64,000 nucleotides of DNA from Elizabethkingia miricola (GCF_001675285.1 NZ_LSGQ01000003.1:62001-126000), one strand, 5' to 3'. Positions 1-9,060 are shown, counted from the first letter of the stretch. Notes: a model not told the origin generated them from the letters alone. A program made the numbers and translations.

Positions 1-888
1 AGTCGCTTTAACCGCCAATATCAAATTGTGCACGTAAGCCACCAATTCTCATCCTACTTTCATAAAAATCATAAGTTTGGGGTTAAAATAGTAACACTTC
101 ATGATTTGAATTTCTTACATGAAAATTTTGATGAAAAAAGAAAACGAAAGTATATTAATAAAGTTAATAATAATCTCCGGTATGCCGATTATGTCGTGTG
201 CATATCAAATTTTGTGAAAAATGATTTTATACAAAATCAACAACTTTTTGATTTGAGAAAGTTAAAAGGCGTTACTACTATCTATAACGGCTTGGCGTTT
301 CCTGATAAAAATAACAAATATTCAATTGATTATGACTCGCGCTTCTCAATGCTACGAGATAAAAAATATATTATTAATATAGGTGTTTTATTTCCTAAAA
401 AGAATCAGTTGGCAATTATTCGAATGCTTGAATATATAGATATCGATCTGGTTCTGGTAGCATCTGATGCTAAACAGGATTATGAGGCAAAGATTAATAA
501 TGAAATTAAGAGGCTTAAACTTGAAGACAGAGTACATATTTTTCGAAATGTAACAGAAGAAGAAAAAAATATCCTTATTGAGAATTGTGCAGGCTTGTGT
601 CAACCTTCTCTTGCCGAAGGATTTGGTATTCCTCCAATTGAAGCTATGTACTTTGGCAGACCTGTTTTTCTTTCGAAGCTAACATGTCTCCCTGAAGTTG
701 GAGGAGAACATGCTTTCTATTTTGATGATTTTGATGCAAAAAATATGGCTAAAACTATAGAATTGGGGTTAGAGAAATATGAAACCCAGCCAGATTTGCA
801 ACAGCAAATTATTGACTGGGCTTTACAATTTGATTATAAGATTACAGCTCGAAAATATCTTGACCTGTACCAGGAGCTATTGAATTAA
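1..888 (+). CDS. Glycosyltransferase family 1/4 (GT-B), 5'-truncated by window edge
   Basis: The reading frame is open from base 1 ([10 protein letters not shown] precedes a GTG at 28), so the true start lies outside the window and about 295 C-terminal residues are present. The C-terminal GT-B Rossmann half is complete. EGFGIPPIE at codons 206-214 is the E-x7-E signature of GT4 retaining transferases that bind nucleotide-sugar donors, and it is followed by GRPVFLS and LPEVGG as in mannosyl- and glucosyltransferases. By family, it would add a sugar to a lipid-linked or LPS glycan at the cytoplasmic face of the inner membrane; donor and acceptor cannot be read from sequence. The gene looks more AT-rich than the housekeeping genes that follow, as is usual for polysaccharide loci. 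Its stop overlaps the convergent rocD stop by 3 bases. Confidence 0.85.
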   Translation, partial: SRFNRQYQIVHVSHQFSSYFHKNHKFGVKIVTLHDLNFLHENFDEKRKRKYINKVNNNLRYADYVVCISNFVKNDFIQNQQLFDLRKLKGVTTIYNGLAFPDKNNKYSIDYDSRFSMLRDKKYIINIGVLFPKKNQLAIIRMLEYIDIDLVLVASDAKQDYEAKINNEIKRLKLEDRVHIFRNVTEEEKNILIENCAGLCQPSLAEGFGIPPIEAMYFGRPVFLSKLTCLPEVGGEHAFYFDDFDAKNMAKTIELGLEKYETQPDLQQQIIDWALQFDYKITARKYLDLYQELLN

Positions 889-2120
889 AACTCCAAAATC
901 GTTTTCTCAATAATTTTCACACAATCAAGTAATTGCTCTTCAGTAATTACTAATGGAGGTGCCAGGCGGATAATATTACCATGAGTTGGCTTAGCCAATA
1001 ACCCATTTTCTTTAAGTGCTAAACATAAGTTCCATGCTGTAGAACTGTCCGGTGTATCATTGATAAGAATGGCATTTAATAATCCTTTTCCTCTTACTTT
1101 AGTAATCAGATCAGTTTTCTCTATTAGTTTTTCAATTTCACTTCTGAATAGATTCCCCAATTCTTCGGCTCTCTCGGATAATTTCTCGTCTTGTACAACA
1201 TCCAAAGCTGCCATTGCTACAGCACATGCCAGAGGGTTTCCTCCAAAAGTAGATCCGTGCTGCCCAGGCTTGATAACATCCATAATATTGTTGTTTGCTA
1301 AAACAGCAGATACAGGATACATCCCTCCGGACAAAGCTTTACCCAAGATAAGAATGTCTGGCTGAACATTTTCATGGTGACATGCTATTAATTTACCAGT
1401 TCTGGCAATTCCTGTTTGTACTTCATCTGCTATGAAAAGAACATTGTATTTTTTACAAAGTTCAGATGATTGCTTCAGGAATCCCTCATTAGGAACATAT
1501 ACACCAGCTTCACCCTGAATAGGCTCAACAAGAAAAGCTGCAATATTTCCTGCTTCTTTGCTTAGAACTTCTTCTAATGCAGCAATGTCGTTATAAGGAA
1601 TACGAATAAAACCAGGAGTGAAAGGACCATAATTTTGATTTGCATCCGGATCATTGGAAAACGATACAATAGTTGTTGTTCTTCCGTGGAAGTTATTTTC
1701 ACATACAATGATTTTCGCAGCATTTTCAGCAATACCTTTTACTTCGTAGCTCCATTTTCTTGCCAGTTTTACTGCGGTTTCAACAGCTTCGGCTCCGGAG
1801 TTCATTGGTAAAACTTTGTCGAAACCTAAAAGAGATGTTATCTTTTGCTCGTATTCTCCCAGTTTCGAGTTATAAAAGGCTCTTGAAGTTAATGCCAATT
1901 TGCCTGCCTGATCAACAAGCGCCTCTACAATTTTGGGATGAGAGTGTCCTTGGTTAACAGCAGAATATGCAGAAAGAAAATCATAGTATTTTTTGCCTTC
2001 TACATCCCATACGAATACACCTTCTCCTTTGTCTAAAACAACAGGTAATGGGTGGTAATTGTGTGCTCCGTGTTTCTCTTCAAGTTCAATGAAATATTCT
2101 GAATTTTTAGTTTCTGACAT
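885..2120 (-). CDS. rocD: Ornithine--oxo-acid aminotransferase
   Basis: Class-III PLP-dependent aminotransferase of 411 residues, the normal length for ornithine delta-aminotransferase. It converts L-ornithine and 2-oxoglutarate to glutamate-5-semialdehyde and glutamate in the cytosol, linking arginine/ornithine breakdown to proline and glutamate. Visible landmarks are [10 protein letters not shown] (107-116, phosphate-binding loop), DEVQTG (232-237, the Asp that contacts the PLP nitrogen), the Schiff-base lysine K261 in LGKALSGG, and [10 protein letters not shown] (289-298). The YSAVNQGH segment near 52-59 fits OAT better than acetylornithine or GABA aminotransferases. It is transcribed alone, convergent with the glycosyltransferase. 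Acetylornithine aminotransferase is the main alternative, judged less likely. Confidence 0.93.
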   Translation of the reverse strand: MSETKNSEYFIELEEKHGAHNYHPLPVVLDKGEGVFVWDVEGKKYYDFLSAYSAVNQGHSHPKIVEALVDQAGKLALTSRAFYNSKLGEYEQKITSLLGFDKVLPMNSGAEAVETAVKLARKWSYEVKGIAENAAKIIVCENNFHGRTTTIVSFSNDPDANQNYGPFTPGFIRIPYNDIAALEEVLSKEAGNIAAFLVEPIQGEAGVYVPNEGFLKQSSELCKKYNVLFIADEVQTGIARTGKLIACHHENVQPDILILGKALSGGMYPVSAVLANNNIMDVIKPGQHGSTFGGNPLACAVAMAALDVVQDEKLSERAEELGNLFRSEIEKLIEKTDLITKVRGKGLLNAILINDTPDSSTAWNLCLALKENGLLAKPTHGNIIRLAPPLVITEEQLLDCVKIIEKTILEF

Positions 2121-2242
2121 AATATTTAAAGTTTGAATGACGAATTTACGGTTTCTATTTCGCCTTCACAAATTCGGTTTTTAGTATATAAAATGCATGA
2201 TTATTTGGTGAATCGAGCAGATTTTGTATTTAATTCTGATGT

Positions 2243-2275
2243 AAACAAAAATGGCAGGAACTAATTCCTGCCATT
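2243..2275 (-). terminator. Intrinsic terminator of accB-accC
   Basis: A perfect 11-bp stem (2250-2260 with 2265-2275, loop CTAA) lies 26 bases past the accC stop. On the minus strand it runs into TTTTTGTTT. A T-rich stretch also follows on the plus strand, so it may work both ways. Confidence 0.85.
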
Positions 2276-2300
2276 CTTTATTTTGTATGTATATATCACT

Positions 2301-3659
2301 TTAGAAGTGATTTTCATAATTTTTATCCATTACAAAGCTCTCCATAAACTTTGTTGTATAATTTCCGGCAATGAAGTCTTCATTATCCAAAAGTTGTCTG
2401 TGGAATGGAATAGTCGTTTTTACTCCTTCAATATAAAACTCCTCTAATGCTCTTCTCATTTTTGCAATAGCTTCTTCACGCGTTTGTGCAGTTGTAATAA
2501 GCTTAGCAATCATAGAGTCATAGTTTGGTGGAATTGCATATCCGGAATAAACATGAGTATCTACTCTTACGCCGTGTCCGCCAGGAATATTTAATCCTTT
2601 TATAACACCTGGAGAAGGACGGAAATCCGCATATGGATCCTCTGCATTAATTCTACACTCTATAGCATGAAGCTTAGGATAGTGATTAATACCGGAAATT
2701 GGAGTTCCTGCAGCTAGTAAGATTTGCTCTCTGATAAGGTCATAATCAATTACCTGCTCTGTAATAGGATGCTCTACCTGAATACGGGTATTCATTTCCA
2801 TAAAATAGAAATTTCTGTGCTTATCTACAAGGAATTCAATAGTCCCAACACCTTCATATCCGATGTATTCTGCTGCTTTAACAGCTGCGTTACCCATTTC
2901 TTCACGAAGCTCAGGAGTCATGAATGGAGATGGAGTTTCCTCAATTAGTTTCTGGTTTCTTCTCTGGATAGAGCAGTCTCTTTCAGAAAGGTGACATGCT
3001 CTCCCGTTTTGATCTCCAGCAACCTGAATTTCAATATGGCGAGGCTCTTCAATAAGCTTTTCCATATACATACCTCCGTTTCCGAAAGCAGCAACAGCTT
3101 CCTGAATTGCAGAATCCCAATGATCTTTAAGGTCTTCTTCTTTCCAGACAGCACGCATCCCTTTACCACCACCACCTGCAGTAGCTTTAATCATTACCGG
3201 ATAACCAATTTCTTTAGCAATCTTTACAGCATGCTCATAAGAATCGATAAGTCCGTCGGATCCTGGAACACATGGGATACCCGCAGCTTTCATTGTAGCT
3301 TTAGCTGTAGCTTTATCTCCCATTTTTTCAATTTGCTCCGGAGTAGCTCCGATAAATTTAATACCGTTCTTCTGGCAGATTCTGGAGAAATTAGCATTCT
3401 CGGAAAGGAATCCATAACCAGGGTGAATGGCATCTGCATTAGTAATTTCTGCTGCAGCAATAATATTAGGAATCTTTAGGTAAGAATCTTTACTTGGTGC
3501 AGGTCCTATGCATACAGCTTCATCTGCGAAACGCACATGTAAGCTGTCTTTATCTGCTGTACTGTATACAGCAACAGTCTTAATTCCCATTTCTTTTGCA
3601 GAACGCAAAATACGCATGGCAATCTCACCTCTATTGGCAATTAATATCTTTTTGAACAT
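2301..3659 (-). CDS. accC: Biotin carboxylase subunit of acetyl-CoA carboxylase
   Basis: A 452-residue ATP-grasp enzyme that carboxylates the biotin on AccB using ATP and bicarbonate, the first half-reaction of acetyl-CoA carboxylase in fatty-acid synthesis. The N-terminal [11 protein letters not shown], the glycine-rich ATP loop GGGGKGMR (162-169), and [12 protein letters not shown] (287-298, metal- and bicarbonate-binding) are all present, and the length matches the family. It lies 90 bases downstream of accB in the same orientation, and a strong terminator follows. A related biotin carboxylase of a propionyl- or methylcrotonyl-CoA carboxylase would be longer and usually fused to the carrier domain, so ACC is the best reading. 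Confidence 0.96.
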   Translation of the reverse strand: MFKKILIANRGEIAMRILRSAKEMGIKTVAVYSTADKDSLHVRFADEAVCIGPAPSKDSYLKIPNIIAAAEITNADAIHPGYGFLSENANFSRICQKNGIKFIGATPEQIEKMGDKATAKATMKAAGIPCVPGSDGLIDSYEHAVKIAKEIGYPVMIKATAGGGGKGMRAVWKEEDLKDHWDSAIQEAVAAFGNGGMYMEKLIEEPRHIEIQVAGDQNGRACHLSERDCSIQRRNQKLIEETPSPFMTPELREEMGNAAVKAAEYIGYEGVGTIEFLVDKHRNFYFMEMNTRIQVEHPITEQVIDYDLIREQILLAAGTPISGINHYPKLHAIECRINAEDPYADFRPSPGVIKGLNIPGGHGVRVDTHVYSGYAIPPNYDSMIAKLITTAQTREEAIAKMRRALEEFYIEGVKTTIPFHRQLLDNEDFIAGNYTTKFMESFVMDKNYENHF

Positions 3660-3749
3660 TGTTTCGAAATTTTAAATTTTAAATTCTGAATCTTAAATTA
3701 TTTTAAATACAAAAGCATCTAAAATTTATAATTTTTAATCTAAAATTCC

Positions 3750-4226
3750 TTAAGAAGGATCTACTAAGAATAAAGGTTGGTCGTATTCAACTGGAGACGC
3801 GTCATCAACAAGGATTTTTACAATTTTACCGCTTATTTCTGATTCAATCTGGTTGAATAATTTCATTGCTTCGATAACGCAAACTGTATCTCCTGAAGAG
3901 ATAGTATCACCTACATTTACGAACACATCTTTATCCGGAGATGGTTTTCTGTAGAAAGTTCCGATCATCGGAGATTTCACAGCTACATATTTGCTGTCAT
4001 CATTATCAGCAGCTGGTGTTGTAGCTTGTGGAGCAGATGTTACAGGTGCAGTAGCCTGAGGAGCTGTTTGTTGGAAAACTGGCTGTTGAGGGATGTAAGT
4101 AACACCTTCTGCAGCAGCGCTTGGAGTTTTGATGTTGATTTCAAAATCCTTTGTTTTATACTTTACTTCAGACACTCCGGCCTTAGCAACAAACCTGATC
4201 AGGTTCTGTATATCTTTAATATCCAT
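3750..4226 (-). CDS. accB: Biotin carboxyl carrier protein of acetyl-CoA carboxylase
   Basis: A 158-residue carrier that shuttles carboxybiotin between AccC and the carboxyltransferase. An N-terminal helix (1-30) and an Ala/Pro/Gln-rich flexible linker (about 37-75) precede the C-terminal biotinyl domain (79-156). The acceptor is K122 in EAMKL; the family usually shows EAMKM, and Leu after the lysine is an accepted variant. The 'thumb' region before it is present. The gene has its own promoter (TATATTTG at 4254-4247) and is separated from the upstream rpmF by a hairpin terminator, so accBC is probably an independent unit. Confidence 0.95.
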   Translation of the reverse strand: MDIKDIQNLIRFVAKAGVSEVKYKTKDFEINIKTPSAAAEGVTYIPQQPVFQQTAPQATAPVTSAPQATTPAADNDDSKYVAVKSPMIGTFYRKPSPDKDVFVNVGDTISSGDTVCVIEAMKLFNQIESEISGKIVKILVDDASPVEYDQPLFLVDPS

Positions 4227-4246
4227 AAAAATAGTTTTTTAGGGGT

Positions 4247-4254
4247 CAAATATA
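4247..4254 (-). promoter_or_regulatory. accB promoter, -7 element TATATTTG
   Basis: Reads TATATTTG on the minus strand, a full match to the Bacteroidota -7 consensus TAnnTTTG. It lies 20 bases before the accB ATG and just downstream of the rpmF terminator. Confidence 0.6.
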
Positions 4255-4260
4255 CGAAAT

Positions 4261-4302
4261 AACAACAAAAAACCATTCAATTTCATAGAAATCGAATGGT
4301 TT
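4261..4302 (-). terminator. Intrinsic terminator after rpmF
   Basis: A 15-bp stem (4270-4284 with 4288-4302) has one mismatch and a 3-base loop. On the minus strand it is followed by TTTTTTGTTGTT. It separates the pdxA-DUF177-rpmF unit from accBC. Confidence 0.8.
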
Positions 4303-4330
4303 TTGTATAAATTTCAGAGAAAACCGGGTA

Positions 4331-4534
4331 TTAGTTTTCTTCTGTAGTTTCAACTTGTTTTTCAAGTACAACTTTACCTCTGTAGTAAAGTTTACCTTCA
4401 TGCCAGTGTGCTCTGTGATAAAGGTGAAGTTCTCCAGTTGTAGCGTCTTTAGCTAACTGTGGAGCTACAGCTTTGTAGTGAGTTCTTCTTTTATCTCTTC
4501 TAGTAGCAGACTGTCTTCTTTTAGGATGTGCCAT
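4331..4534 (-). CDS. rpmF: 50S ribosomal protein L32 (cysteine-free form)
   Basis: A 67-residue basic protein beginning [20 protein letters not shown], the characteristic L32 N-terminus. It is a structural component of the large ribosomal subunit. The four cysteines that hold zinc in the C+ form of L32 are missing; His-rich residues ([10 protein letters not shown]) stand in that region, so this is the zinc-independent C- type. It follows DUF177 by 38 bases, the classic yceD-rpmF pairing. The fabH gene that often follows rpmF is not here. Confidence 0.95.
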   Translation of the reverse strand: MAHPKRRQSATRRDKRRTHYKAVAPQLAKDATTGELHLYHRAHWHEGKLYYRGKVVLEKQVETTEEN

Positions 4535-4572
4535 TGTCTGATATTTTTAATATTTTTTAATTCTTGTTTTAG

Positions 4573-5112
4573 TTAATTTTTGCCCTTTAATTTATTAAGT
4601 GCTGCCCATCTTGGATCAATATCACCTTCTTCATTTTCTTCTGCCTGATCCTCTTCAACTTCTTTCGGGCTGTATTGGTCCAGAGCTTCCAAATCTTCTT
4701 CTGTTAAATTAGGAGAAAGTTTCTTCATCGGTATTGCTAATACTACAGCTTCAAATATAAGTTGTGAAATATTGAACTCATATTCATTCTGTGGGATTAC
4801 AATAACCTCTTCATTGCTATCGTCATATTCTTCTCCGAATTTTACCAATACTTTTATATCATTATGTATTGGGTGACTAAATTCTTCATTGCTGATGTCG
4901 CAGGTTAACTGAACTGTTCCTTCAACTTTAATTTCAAATTCTAAAAAAGTTGAGTGTTTGTCTAACTGTGCTTTCACTTCAAGATCAGCCTTGTCAAACT
5001 CTTGTTCAGTATCAAATAAATTAAAGAACTCCTGTTTTACATCAAAAATAAACTCGTGTTTACCGTTTTTTAAACCTGTAAATGCGATATTGTAGTTTCT
5101 GATTTTCTCCAT
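4573..5112 (-). CDS. YceD/DUF177 family protein
   Basis: A DUF177 (YceD) protein of 179 residues when started at the ATG at 5112. A longer frame begins at a TTG (5127) that overlaps a good -7 promoter element, so I prefer the ATG. DUF177 proteins sit upstream of rpmF across bacteria and are linked to 23S rRNA accumulation in plants and E. coli. Seen here are a mixed N-terminal domain with a CDISNEEF segment and a very acidic C-terminus (EDLEALDQ to EENEEGD) ending in DPRWAALNKLKG, typical of the family. It is probably cytosolic and ribosome-assembly related. Confidence 0.85.
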   Translation of the reverse strand: MEKIRNYNIAFTGLKNGKHEFIFDVKQEFFNLFDTEQEFDKADLEVKAQLDKHSTFLEFEIKVEGTVQLTCDISNEEFSHPIHNDIKVLVKFGEEYDDSNEEVIVIPQNEYEFNISQLIFEAVVLAIPMKKLSPNLTEEDLEALDQYSPKEVEEDQAEENEEGDIDPRWAALNKLKGKN

Positions 5113-5124
5113 AAAAATGGTTTG

Positions 5125-5132
5125 CAAAAATA
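5125..5132 (-). promoter_or_regulatory. DUF177-rpmF promoter, -7 element TATTTTTG
   Basis: TATTTTTG on the minus strand matches TAnnTTTG and lies 12 bases before the DUF177 ATG at 5112, implying a very short leader. It would allow DUF177-rpmF transcription independent of pdxA. Confidence 0.5.
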
Positions 5133-5160
5133 AATTAAATAATTGAGATTACAAAGTAAA

Positions 5161-6249
5161 TTATTCATTTTCTTCAGGTAAGTCTTCATCTACTCCGTTG
5201 GCATCGAAGGTTTTCTTCGGCTGTAACTTGTTTTGAAGTAATTCCTGATATTCTCTTCTGTTCTGGAAAATTTTTATTCCGGAAAAAATAGCTTCTTCAA
5301 AAGATTGTGCATCGGCAATATTTTTTCCTGCAATATCATAAGCCGTTCCATGATCAGGTGACGTTCTTATAAAAGGAAGACCAGCACTATAATTTACTCC
5401 TTCTTCATAGGAAATAGTCTTGAATGGAGTAAGTCCTTGGTCATGATACATGGCCAGAACAGCATCGTAGGCTTTGTACTTTTCAGGTTGGAAAAAGCTA
5501 TCTGCAGGGAAAGGTCCAAAAGCCAGAACTCCTTCATCAAATAACTTGTTGATAGCAGGGGTGATAATTTCTATTTCCTCCTGGCCTATGCTGCCGCCAT
5601 CTCCTGCATGTGGGTTTAGTCCTAAGATAGCAATTTTGGGTTTCTGGATACAGAAATCCTCGCGTAATGTCTGATCCAGTGTTCGGACTTGTTTTACAAT
5701 TCTTTCTTTGGTAATCTTAGAAGCAACTTCTGCAACAGGAATATGATGTGTAGATACAGCAACTTTTAAGTCTTCGGTTACCATAAACATCAATGCTTTC
5801 TGCTTGAACTTAGCTTCCAGATATTCAGTATGTCCTGTATAATTAAATCCTTGTTTTAGCATTTCATCCTTATTAATAGGTGCTGTAACCAGAACGTCAA
5901 TTTCACCTTTCATCAGGGCTTCGGTTGCTGCTTCCAGAGACTGAATTGCCAGGGCAGTGGATTCTTCAGTGGGTTTACCAAATTCAATGTTTACATTGTC
6001 TTTCCACAGGTTTAGAATATTAATTTCGCCATGCTTTAGCTGCGATAATTGTTGTATCAGGTGGTAGTTCTGATTGACTTTGAAAACGTTTTTCTGGTAG
6101 GAGAATAGTTTCCCGGAACCAAATATAACCGGAGTGAAAAAATCCAGTATAGATTTTTCTTTCAATGTTTTAATGATGATTTCCGGTCCAATGCCGTTAA
6201 AATCCCCTATAGAGATTCCTACACGTATTTTATGATGCTTAGCGCTCAT
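5161..6249 (-). CDS. pdxA: 4-hydroxythreonine-4-phosphate dehydrogenase
   Basis: A 362-residue NAD-dependent enzyme of the DXP-dependent pyridoxal phosphate pathway, oxidising 4-phosphohydroxy-L-threonine to the unstable amino ketone used by PdxJ. Family marks are GISIGDFNGIGPE (11-23), VTAPINK (121-127), TGHTEYL with metal ligand H140, NPHAGDGG (212-219), MYHDQGLTPFK with ligand H269, and LPFIRTSPDHG (291-301). The length is slightly above the usual 330 because of an acidic C-terminal tail. It starts 43 bases from the divergent ribE, and their promoters interleave. Confidence 0.95.
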   Translation of the reverse strand: MSAKHHKIRVGISIGDFNGIGPEIIIKTLKEKSILDFFTPVIFGSGKLFSYQKNVFKVNQNYHLIQQLSQLKHGEINILNLWKDNVNIEFGKPTEESTALAIQSLEAATEALMKGEIDVLVTAPINKDEMLKQGFNYTGHTEYLEAKFKQKALMFMVTEDLKVAVSTHHIPVAEVASKITKERIVKQVRTLDQTLREDFCIQKPKIAILGLNPHAGDGGSIGQEEIEIITPAINKLFDEGVLAFGPFPADSFFQPEKYKAYDAVLAMYHDQGLTPFKTISYEEGVNYSAGLPFIRTSPDHGTAYDIAGKNIADAQSFEEAIFSGIKIFQNRREYQELLQNKLQPKKTFDANGVDEDLPEENE

Positions 6250-6256
6250 TTTTTGC

Positions 6257-6278
6257 TATCTTTGAAGATACAAATTTA
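6257..6278. promoter_or_regulatory. Overlapping divergent pdxA / ribE promoters
   Basis: TATCTTTG at 6257-6264 (plus, for ribE) and TAAATTTG at 6278-6271 (minus, for pdxA) both fit TAnnTTTG and overlap head to head in the 43-bp gap. The plus element is part of a small palindrome, TATCTT-TG-AAGATA (6257-6270). Each polymerase footprint would cover the other element. Confidence 0.6.
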
Positions 6279-6292
6279 ATATTTTTAAATCA

Positions 6293-6874
6293 ATGTTTAC
6301 GGGAATAATTGAAGCGATAGGAAAAGTAGAAAATATCGTTCATGAAGACGCTAATGTTCACTTTACAATAAATAGCCCTTTTACAGGGGAACTGAAAATA
6401 GATCAGAGCGTTGCTCATAACGGTTGCTGCCTGACTGTAGTAGCGATAAAAGATAGTGAGTATGTTGTAACAGCGATAAAAGAAACGCTGGATGTAACAG
6501 CTTTAGACGAACTGAAAGTTGGGAATCTGGTAAATTTAGAGCGTTGTATGATTATGAATAGTCGTTTAGACGGACATATTGTACAGGGACATGTTGATCA
6601 GACAGGCTATCTGGATACTATAGAAAATCAGGACGGGAGCTATCTGCTTACCTTTAAATACGATGAAAGGGATTTTACAACAGTTAACAAAGGTTCCATT
6701 ACTGTAAATGGTATTAGCCTGACAGTAGTAAACAGCCAGAAAGGTCAGTTTTCTGTAGCGTTGATACCTTATACGTGGGAACATACTAATATGCACCAGT
6801 TAAATATTGGGGATAAGGTGAATTTAGAATTTGATATTATTGGCAAGTATGTTGCCAAGCTTATGAATAAATAA
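6293..6874 (+). CDS. ribE: Riboflavin synthase, alpha subunit
   Basis: A 193-residue protein made of two lumazine-binding barrels. It dismutates two 6,7-dimethyl-8-ribityllumazine molecules into riboflavin and a pyrimidinedione. The invariant N-terminus MFTGIIEAIGKVE is intact. NGCCLTVV and LDGHIVQGHVD fall in or after the first barrel, and VNGISLTVV with IPYTWEHT in the second. The other riboflavin genes are not in the window, and no FMN riboswitch precedes it: the 5' leader is only about 20-25 bases. Confidence 0.95.
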   Translation: MFTGIIEAIGKVENIVHEDANVHFTINSPFTGELKIDQSVAHNGCCLTVVAIKDSEYVVTAIKETLDVTALDELKVGNLVNLERCMIMNSRLDGHIVQGHVDQTGYLDTIENQDGSYLLTFKYDERDFTTVNKGSITVNGISLTVVNSQKGQFSVALIPYTWEHTNMHQLNIGDKVNLEFDIIGKYVAKLMNK

Positions 6875-6877
6875 TAT

Positions 6878-8335
6878 ATGGCTCTAGGTCAGAGAGGAAT
6901 AAGTCTTCAACTTAAAATTTTTTCGGGGTTAATATTAGTGTCTCTGCTATGTGTTGCAGGGACAACTCTTATTTCTTATCTGGTGATCAGAAGAGTGGCA
7001 CAGGTTCAGAATGAAACCTCGCTTCAGAATAAATCTCTGGCACTTACTACAGCATTAGATTACGCAATTGTCCATTCGCATGTTACTAAAGAGAATATTG
7101 CGACCGAACTTCGTTACAAACTGATGGAGATATCGGATATCAATGGACTATTAGATATTATATTATATGACAGTAAAGGAAATTTTCTGGTTTCTAACAG
7201 GGATGCGGCACTGATAAAACAGAAAAGAATCCCTTCGGAAGTACTTAATAAAATTCTGCGTAGTGAAGGCGGAGCACTGGATTTTAGATTTTATGACGAT
7301 AAAAGTAATGCTACAATTACATCTTCATACAGAATCCTTAGGGATGATCCGAGTCTTGATTCCGAACCATTGGCAATTGCTTATTTTCCATCATATTATT
7401 TTAACAATCAATATGTAGATATATTCAATAAGCACCTTCAGTTTATTGTTTTAGTTAATGTGTTTGCAGTGTTGCTAAGTATATTTATCAGCTGGAGAAT
7501 TTCCAAAAATATCACCAAGACTATCACATCAATTTCATCTAAGATAAGCGATGAAGGAAGAGATCTTAAGCCTATAAAGTATTCCAGTAGGGATGAGTTA
7601 AGTGTTCTGGTTAGAGCTTATAACAGAATGATTTATCAGCTTCGGGAGCAGACACAGCTCAAAGCTCAGGTTGAAAGAGAAAAGGCGTGGCGGGAAATGG
7701 CTAAGCAGGTTGCACATGAGGTGAAAAATCCTTTGACTCCTATGAAGTTAACTATTCAGAATTTCGAGAGGAAATTTGATCCTCAGGATCCTGAAATAGA
7801 AAATAAAGTACATAAGATGAGCAAGGTAGTGGTAGAACAGATTGATCTTATTGCAGAAGTTGCCAGTGCATTTTCTGAATTTGCCAAGCTGCCTGAAAAA
7901 GAAGATACTATTCTTAATCTTAACGAGGAGATTAAGAAAATCGTTGATATATTCGATAAGAACGATATTTTTATACATTCAAATAAGGATAATATCATGC
8001 TGAAATTTGATAAAATCTATATCAGCCGTATCATGACGAACCTTATTACCAACGCGCAACAGGCAGGAGTCTACGGAAGAAGGCCTATCATAAATATCGA
8101 TTTGGAGCAATTTAATAAGAAGGTAACCATTAAGGTAGAAGATAATGGAAGTGGAATCGAAAAAGAAAAGCTTGAACAGATTTTTGAACCTAATTTTACA
8201 ACTAAAAGTAGTGGGATGGGGCTTGGGCTTACAATGGTCCGTAAGATGATTGATGAATACAGAGGGACTATATCTGTGAAATCTGAATTCGGAAAAGGAA
8301 CACAGTTTACCATTAGCTTACCAGTCGGAATTTAA
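6878..8335 (+). CDS. Orphan sensor histidine kinase, NtrY-like
   Basis: A 485-residue membrane kinase that follows ribE by 3 bases. TM1 is at about 13-36, then a periplasmic sensor region (about 37-187), TM2 (about 188-206), a HAMP linker (207-260), and the HisKA dimerisation domain with phospho-acceptor H280 in AHEVKNPLTP. The HATPase domain follows, with N-box NLITNAQQAG, G1 VEDNGSGI and G2 GMGLGLTMV. The EVKNPLTP H-box is typical of the NtrY/nitrogen-regulator class. No response regulator is adjacent, so the partner must be encoded elsewhere. What it senses is unknown. Confidence 0.88.
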   Translation: MALGQRGISLQLKIFSGLILVSLLCVAGTTLISYLVIRRVAQVQNETSLQNKSLALTTALDYAIVHSHVTKENIATELRYKLMEISDINGLLDIILYDSKGNFLVSNRDAALIKQKRIPSEVLNKILRSEGGALDFRFYDDKSNATITSSYRILRDDPSLDSEPLAIAYFPSYYFNNQYVDIFNKHLQFIVLVNVFAVLLSIFISWRISKNITKTITSISSKISDEGRDLKPIKYSSRDELSVLVRAYNRMIYQLREQTQLKAQVEREKAWREMAKQVAHEVKNPLTPMKLTIQNFERKFDPQDPEIENKVHKMSKVVVEQIDLIAEVASAFSEFAKLPEKEDTILNLNEEIKKIVDIFDKNDIFIHSNKDNIMLKFDKIYISRIMTNLITNAQQAGVYGRRPIINIDLEQFNKKVTIKVEDNGSGIEKEKLEQIFEPNFTTKSSGMGLGLTMVRKMIDEYRGTISVKSEFGKGTQFTISLPVGI

Positions 8336-9024
8336 TGAAGCCTTTTGTTTTTAAACAATTTGAAATTCTTCAGGATAAAGAAGTTTTCCGTGTAGGTACC
8401 GATGGGGTTGTACTTGGAGCTTTATGTAATGGTGAGAAAGCTATTCATGCTTTAGAAGTAGGCTGTGGAACCGGACTCATTTCTCTTATGCTGGCGCAGC
8501 GATTTCCATCAGTTAGACTTGATGCTTTAGATATCAATGCTAAAGCGGTAGGAATCGCAGGACAAAATTTTAGTAATTCTCCTTTTGCTGACAGGCTGAA
8601 TGTTATTGAAATCAATTATAATGACTTTGTATCTGCTGATAAATACGATCTTATTGTAAGCAATCCGCCTTATTTTGAATCAGACTCTTCTAAAGATCTT
8701 ATCGCAAGGCATCAGGTACTATTGTCCTTTCAGGAGCTCATATGTAAAAGCGCTGTGCTTATTTCAGATTCTGGGATTTTATCTGTTATTATTCCGAGTG
8801 ATGATGCTGAAAGTTTTATAAGTATTGCTGAAGATAATGACTTACATCTTATTCGTAAAATTGATATTTATGGAATAAAAGGTGGAAAGTTGAAAAGAAA
8901 TATTCTGGAGTTTTCCAGAAAACCATCAGGGCTGGTTTTGGAAAAACTTGTTCTGGAAAAAGAAAAAAGAATTTATTCGGATGAGTATAGAGAGTTAACG
9001 AAAGACTTTCATCCGATGTTTTAA
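8335..9024 (+). CDS. trmN6: tRNA1(Val) (adenine(37)-N6)-methyltransferase
   Basis: A 229-residue class-I SAM-dependent methyltransferase of the YfiC/TrmN6 family, which makes m6A37 in tRNA-Val(UAC). The N-terminal FKQFEILQD and VGTDGVVLGAL fit this family. EVGCGTG (41-47) is the SAM-binding loop and NPPYF (110-114) is the N6-adenine methyltransferase catalytic motif. The start codon overlaps the kinase stop by one base, so the two are co-translated; a clear terminator follows at 9031. The family call rests on overall layout, and another small-substrate or RNA N6-methyltransferase is possible. Confidence 0.85.
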   Translation: MKPFVFKQFEILQDKEVFRVGTDGVVLGALCNGEKAIHALEVGCGTGLISLMLAQRFPSVRLDALDINAKAVGIAGQNFSNSPFADRLNVIEINYNDFVSADKYDLIVSNPPYFESDSSKDLIARHQVLLSFQELICKSAVLISDSGILSVIIPSDDAESFISIAEDNDLHLIRKIDIYGIKGGKLKRNILEFSRKPSGLVLEKLVLEKEKRIYSDEYRELTKDFHPMF

Positions 9025-9030
9025 AAAAAG

Positions 9031-9060
9031 TCCCGCTTAATATTACTAAGCGGGATTTTT
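9031..9060 (+). terminator. Intrinsic terminator after trmN6
   Basis: Stem TCCCGCTTA/TAAGCGGGA (9031-9039 with 9047-9055) is followed by TTTTT. It ends the ribE-kinase-trmN6 unit and faces the convergent ftsE. Confidence 0.88.

Noticed and set aside
2991-3479. 162-residue plus-strand frame inside accC
   Set aside because: Shadow frame of a well-conserved gene, rich in Ser/Phe/Cys with no recognisable domain.
3660-3749. Tandem TTAAATTTT-like repeats between accB and accC
   Set aside because: Simple AT-rich drift in a 90-base spacer with no regular period or element structure.
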